A stretch of DNA of 64,000 nt from Magnolia sinica (Eukaryota > Streptophyta > Magnoliopsida > Magnoliales > Magnoliaceae): assembly GCF_029962835.1 (NCBI RefSeq), contig NC_080579.1:434001-498000 (forward strand). Direction: 5' to 3'. This document shows positions 59,689-64,000 of this stretch, piece by piece; the first letter of the stretch is position 1; every line of letters starts with the position of its first letter. The notes under the pieces were generated by a model. It was given only the letters and a program-made list of their open reading frames with translations, was not told the origin of the DNA and made no database searches. A program made the translations under genes and the position numbers.

Positions 59689-60419
59689 GTATGGTGGTAT
59701 ACTCTGACAACTGTTTCACATGCCTAGTAGGGTTGATTGTGTGGCCTGTTTGACACTGGGTGTCAGTTTATCACAGTTTGCTAATGAGAATACTGCAGGG
59801 TGTCTTTACAGTTGGGACTGAGCTAATTCTTTGTGCTTCTGCAATGAGATTTCCTGTTTGGCTCATGCATCACTGCTACTAGTTATGAGATGAAGGCTGA
59901 TGTGATGTTAGTAATAAACTAGTTTCATGTCTTCTAGAGTCCTATGTGCGGCCTCTTCTAGATTGTTGCTTTTGATTGTGTGCTATTTCTTGTGAGTCTT
60001 TTCTTGTGTAACTGGTAAAAATGTGGTATGATAAGGTGAAAGTGACGTGTAAGAAGAGAGCAGAAGGCACAGGATTGCATCATAGTGTATCTGAATTGCG
60101 AATGGGTCATAAGTTTGGAACTGATGTTAAGGCCTCTTTTAAGTTTTTTGGTCTTTGTTTTTTTAGTAATTGTCAAGACCTCCAATTAATGTGACATATC
60201 TATGATGTTGGCACCATGTGTCACTCATGCTCAACAACAGCCTGGGAAATGCTCCTCAATCTACCTTCCTTGCTTGCCCCTTGGGGCATCCTTGTGATGG
60301 TTCTAATTGGCCATGCCGTCTTGTTAGTGTTGTCAATGCGAGCCTTTGCCATGGCTGATATCCAAGAGCCCATGTAAAAAGGAAGGGTGGGGTGGTGTAC
60401 GATCTATTATGTAGTAATT

Positions 60420-60666
60420 AGTGTTGCAACTTGGGTTGGGTTGACCCGAACCCTTGAGTTGGGTTTGGGTTGTGCATATTCCGGTTAGGTTGGGTCAAGA
60501 ATAATCACATGTATTTGGATTGGGTTGGATTGAGTATAGAGGACCTGTTTGGTTTGGGTTGGAATTCAGGTCAAATCGGGTTGTGGGTTGGTCTTCTTGA
60601 GGTCGGATTGGGCTCGGGTTGACCCTCAATATGATCCATGTCCAACCCACCCGAGTTGTGTCTTAG
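60420..60666. mobile_element. hAT-like MITE, about 247 bp
   Basis: The left end AGTGTTGCAACTTGGGTTGG mirrors the inverse of the right end CCACCCGAGTTGTGTCTTA. The interior is GGGTTGGGTT-rich. The flanking duplication is not clear. Confidence 0.55.
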
Positions 60667-60814
60667 AAGTATAATATAAATGTATTACTCGGGGACATTA
60701 AAATTACCAAAATAAGAAAGGTTTTTGAAGTGGTCGTGGTGATTAGTTTGATGACCTTTGGAACATGTCCTTTTGGCCTTGGGTAGGGTGGTTGTAAGGG
60801 TGTCAATGGGTTTT

Positions 60815-60885
60815 TTTTTTTTTTTTAACACGCACGCACACACACCACCACACACTCACGCCTTGATGGGATTTCACCACCTATG
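60815..60885 (-). mobile_element. SINE tail, minus strand
   Basis: On the minus strand it reads ATAGGTGGTGAAATCCCATC, GCGTGAGTGTGTGG and CGTGTT followed by about 17 A. This is the 3' part of the SINE seen at 16711-17634, truncated at the B box. Confidence 0.7.
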
Positions 60886-61625
60886 GGTTGGATCTAGGTG
60901 GGGTTTGCATTAGCTTGAGCCTAACCCACAAATACATGGCCTAAAGCTTGAGCTGACTTGAACCTTGCATGTGAGACGTTTTAGGCCTGAACCTGACTTG
61001 ATGAGTAGTTTGTTAAGTCTGTGCCCAACCCATTCAGAAATATCTACATGTGTGTTCTAGAGTTATTCTAGAAGATCCCTTGGAAAGATTAGTGGAAAGT
61101 ATTTTAAAAGGCTTTTAGAGTGTTTGTGACTGTTGGATGATCGCCAAATGGAGAGAGTCTAGAAAGTTCCTAGGTATGTATATGGAGGATGGGTTCTCAA
61201 TTCATTTGTGACCATCCTTGGTAATCTTTGGAGTGCTAGTCTGATATAGACATTCTTCAATGGCACCTGAGGTGATCAACAACAAGCACATGCATGAGAA
61301 TGAGGGGGTTGGTGTCGACAGGCCAAAGAGGAAGAGGTCCCATTACGTGATGGCAATGTTGGAGGCATAGCGTGCATAGGTGGAGCTTGCCATGGGCAAC
61401 GGGCAGGAGCAGCTTGAATCGATAGGCCACATTGTTAAGGACCTTGACTATGGGAACTTAGCTTTGAGAGAGGGAGGCATTCCAAGTGATGGCGATGGAG
61501 TCTCTCACCATGCTAAAGCAACATTTTGATTAGATTAGAGGGCATTGGGCCTTATGGAAAAGGGCCATGTCCAATTGGGGTATGGCCATTATGGAACAAT
61601 GAAGGTGTAAACACTGGAATCTAGG

Positions 61626-61978
61626 TGATGCAGGACAATTAACTACTTGCTCTAAAAGCTCGAACTGTTAGAGTATGGCGAATTAATCCCTTTATCTCAT
61701 AGCCCAGGCCCCACATCTCATGGGTTTAGGACCTCGGCGGAACCCCCCTTCGTGGGCCCCAAATCACATGAGCCGCCCACCCTGAGTGTGTCCCCGCATC
61801 TCACGGGCTACCTCACTCGAGCCTGGTGTGAAATGCGCATTAATCACCTTTGGTGAGGAGTCTCAAACACGAGACCTCCCCCGTGGGCCCCAAATCACAT
61901 GGGTCACCCACCCCAAGTGTGCCCCTGCATCTCACAGGCGACCCCACTCGAGCCCAGTGCGAAAATGCCCCTGCATTA
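61626..61978 (-). mobile_element. solo LTR of the TRIM family, 353 bp
   Basis: It runs from TGATGCAGGACAATTAAC to GCCCCTGCATTA, flanked by perfect 5-bp duplications CTAGG (61621-61625, 61979-61983). It has both internal blocks, as at 12834-13187. Confidence 0.9.
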
Positions 61979-62539
61979 CTAGGACCTTCAATTGATCGAG
62001 GGACACTATGGAGTTGGAAATTTCCTTTGGCAACTGGAGCAATGCTTCGAGGCTACCCCATTGGAGGATGAGTGCAAGCGCGTCCATGTGTTGGATAAAT
62101 GATTATTATCATTCTCATGACCCATGGTTAATCTTACTTGACCTGATTTGAAAGACCAATGAGCTTGATCGGAGTTATCCCAATTATTAATTTTGCCCTA
62201 CCTTTTTAGAACTTGAATTGATGGCCCTAGGCTTGTAGGGTCCCATTATGAACCATGACAGACTAGGCTTGAAGCTTGATGGGCTGGCTCGGCCCTGAAG
62301 TGGGTGGTTCCATAGTTGGACCTTAAGGATGCAAATTTTTAGACGTCTTGTCATATCCTGGGAAAGATGGATTTTGAGCTACAACGTTGGGAAGTCTACC
62401 ATGGTCATTGCGATGCCAGCAGGAAGTTTTTGCTATTTTGGTGTGTTAACTTTTTCTTTTTTCGAAAGTTAACACTACCAGGGACAGAATCCTGGATCAC
62501 TCACACACATGACAGTCTCTACTAGCTCATTGAGGCTAT

Positions 62540-63000
62540 AACTGCTTATTGAGACTTAATTGCCTCTTTTCCAGTTGGCATATTTTGAAGGATAGGGCCT
62601 TTCGAAAAAAAAAGAATATTTGAAGGATGGGGCCACCTTCTTTCGAGAGTGCTTCCATTTACTCTTGTATGGGAGGTTTGGAAGGAAAATAGGATGTCTG
62701 TTGATGAATTGGTCTTAATTTTCAAGATGATGGAAAGAGCCAAAGTGGATCTTTACTTGGGGTCTTCTTAGAAAAGTTTCTTGTGATTTTACATATCAAT
62801 CGAAATTGGACTTTGCATGCTAATGATCACTTCTTGTCTCATGGCTTGAATGTTAAATGAGTTGAACCACTGGAGGGATTTCTAAATTCTAATGACAGTT
62901 CTTTATGGAAGCTGGGCCAACTGGTATTTTTGGAGTTGTGCATGACAAAAGAGGTGATAAAGTTGGTGTTTCTTCGGGGTTTTGGAAGACAAAAGTTGAA
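62540..63000 (+). mobile_element. LINE 3' remnant with RNase H domain piece
   Basis: The frame near 62665 reads VWEVWKENRMSVDELVLIFK (the WKERN block of L1 LINEs), and near 62905 GPTGIFGVVHDKRGDKVG, followed by SGFW, matching the start of the plant LINE RNase H domain. The body is degraded, with interrupted frames. It lies in the last visible intron of eIF2B beta. Confidence 0.6.
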
Positions 63001-64000
63001 TGAAGCAGAAGCTAGTTGTCATAGACCGATCATTCACAAGGACCTAAATTCAGGATTTAGCCAATTTGTGGTTATCTTGTACACTAGTGGTTGTACATAG
63101 TGGAGAATTGTAGAGAGTTCTAGAGTCATGTAGAGTTGTGTAGAATAGTGTGAGATATCTACAATGTTCTAGAGTTCTTTAGTGGAGTCTTGTAGAGAGA
63201 GTGGTGTAGAGTATTCTAGAAGGATTCTTTTATAGAGCATTTTTAGCCTTTGGATGATCGCTACATGGTGCCATCCTAGCCATTGATGTAAGGAGTTGGG
63301 AATGTTCCTAGGTTTATACAAGGAGTCCTCATTTGTAATTTTCCTTGATCATCTTCAGATTGTTGGAAGCTTATTGAACACTCTATGCGAAGGGTCTTGA
63401 ATGCCAACTGGTCATGCTTCTCTACCTTTACTGTAGCAATTGGACTTATGCCAAATCAATAATTAAATGATAGAAAATGTAGTATGGGGTGAATATCCAT
63501 AACTTGAAAATATGTTTCTGGGTTGAGTTCTTGTAAGGTCTGGCCTTGGTTAATGAAAAACCTATTACACCTCTGAAGGATGGAGGTGCCGGTGATCAGG
63601 ATTGGGATCTAGTGATAGACGCTTGAGGCAATTTATTACTTGATACTTTGATAGGGGGAATATATTGCTTTATTGTGGGGCGACCGTGGTCAAGATAACT
63701 ATTCGATTTTTTGGATTTATTATGTATCTATCTTTACAGGATGCATTATCTGATGTAGCTGAAAGACTGAGTATATTGTAGAGAAGTTCTGTTGGGCATG
63801 AGCAGTACCTTTCCATGATTGACTTTTTCTTAGAAAGGAGATCTTAAAGCCTAAATTAAGGGGGGTAGTGTTGTGGGTAATCAATAGACGAAGGAGATGG
63901 TGGTGGAGGAATGCTAATGAGCATGAGCTTCAATGCTGCTGTGGAGTCAAAATTGATGAGGGATGGATGAACATGTCTGTGTTTTAGCTAAGCATGGGAG
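63001..64000. other. intron sequence, nothing firm recognised
   Basis: A TAGAG/TCTAGA-rich stretch (63090-63240) resembles 10880-11080 and may be LTR-derived. No eIF2B beta exon was found here, so the next one is expected beyond 64000. Confidence 0.4.

Noticed and set aside
59689-64000. Search for the remaining eIF2B beta exon(s)
   Set aside because: No frame resembling the expected C-terminal part after AGSHK was seen; the intron appears to continue past the window.

Overview
This window is flowering-plant nuclear DNA. The evidence is three split nuclear genes with plant-type proteins, GT-AG introns up to about 7 kb, and intergenic and intronic DNA packed with short non-autonomous DNA transposons, SINE, LINE and LTR relics. 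The very abundant fold-back repeat with GGGGCCCACC ends reminds me of magnoliid (Magnolia or laurel type) genomes. That placement is an inference from memory and is not tested here.

Layout. (1) 1992-19395, minus strand: an ArfGAP plus C2 domain protein of the AGD11/AGD13 type, in nine coding exons plus a 5' leader exon. All splice phases agree and give a 378-residue protein. Its introns hold Harbinger and hAT MITEs, LTR fossils and a complete TRIM element sitting inside a SINE. (2) 19.4-25.1 kb, intergenic: GGGGCCCACC fold-back elements, one tRNA-Lys(CTT) followed by a 37-bp T-rich tandem array, and a 5'-truncated LINE. (3) 25391-35045, minus strand: a SINA-type RING E3 ubiquitin ligase (SINAT3/4 or DIS1 type), three coding exons, 304 residues, a non-coding first exon and a TATA box. 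(4) 35.1-49.2 kb, intergenic: fold-back elements, MITEs and a 3.0-kb Mutator-like element with perfect 9-bp target duplications. That element holds a 21-bp minisatellite which was itself split by a hAT element. (5) 49471 to beyond the window end, plus strand: the beta subunit of translation initiation factor eIF2B. Seven coding exons (321 codons) are visible; about the last fifth of the protein lies past 64000. Its 7.1-kb fourth intron is full of LINEs, one of which carries a hAT insertion.

The three proteins (membrane traffic, protein turnover, translation initiation) are unrelated housekeeping or regulatory genes; nothing suggests a cluster or shared pathway. I found no new biological system. 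The most interesting signals are a TRIM LTR family whose copies have clear 5-bp target duplications, several datable nested insertions, and a likely duplicated, phase-neutral N-terminal exon in the ArfGAP gene.
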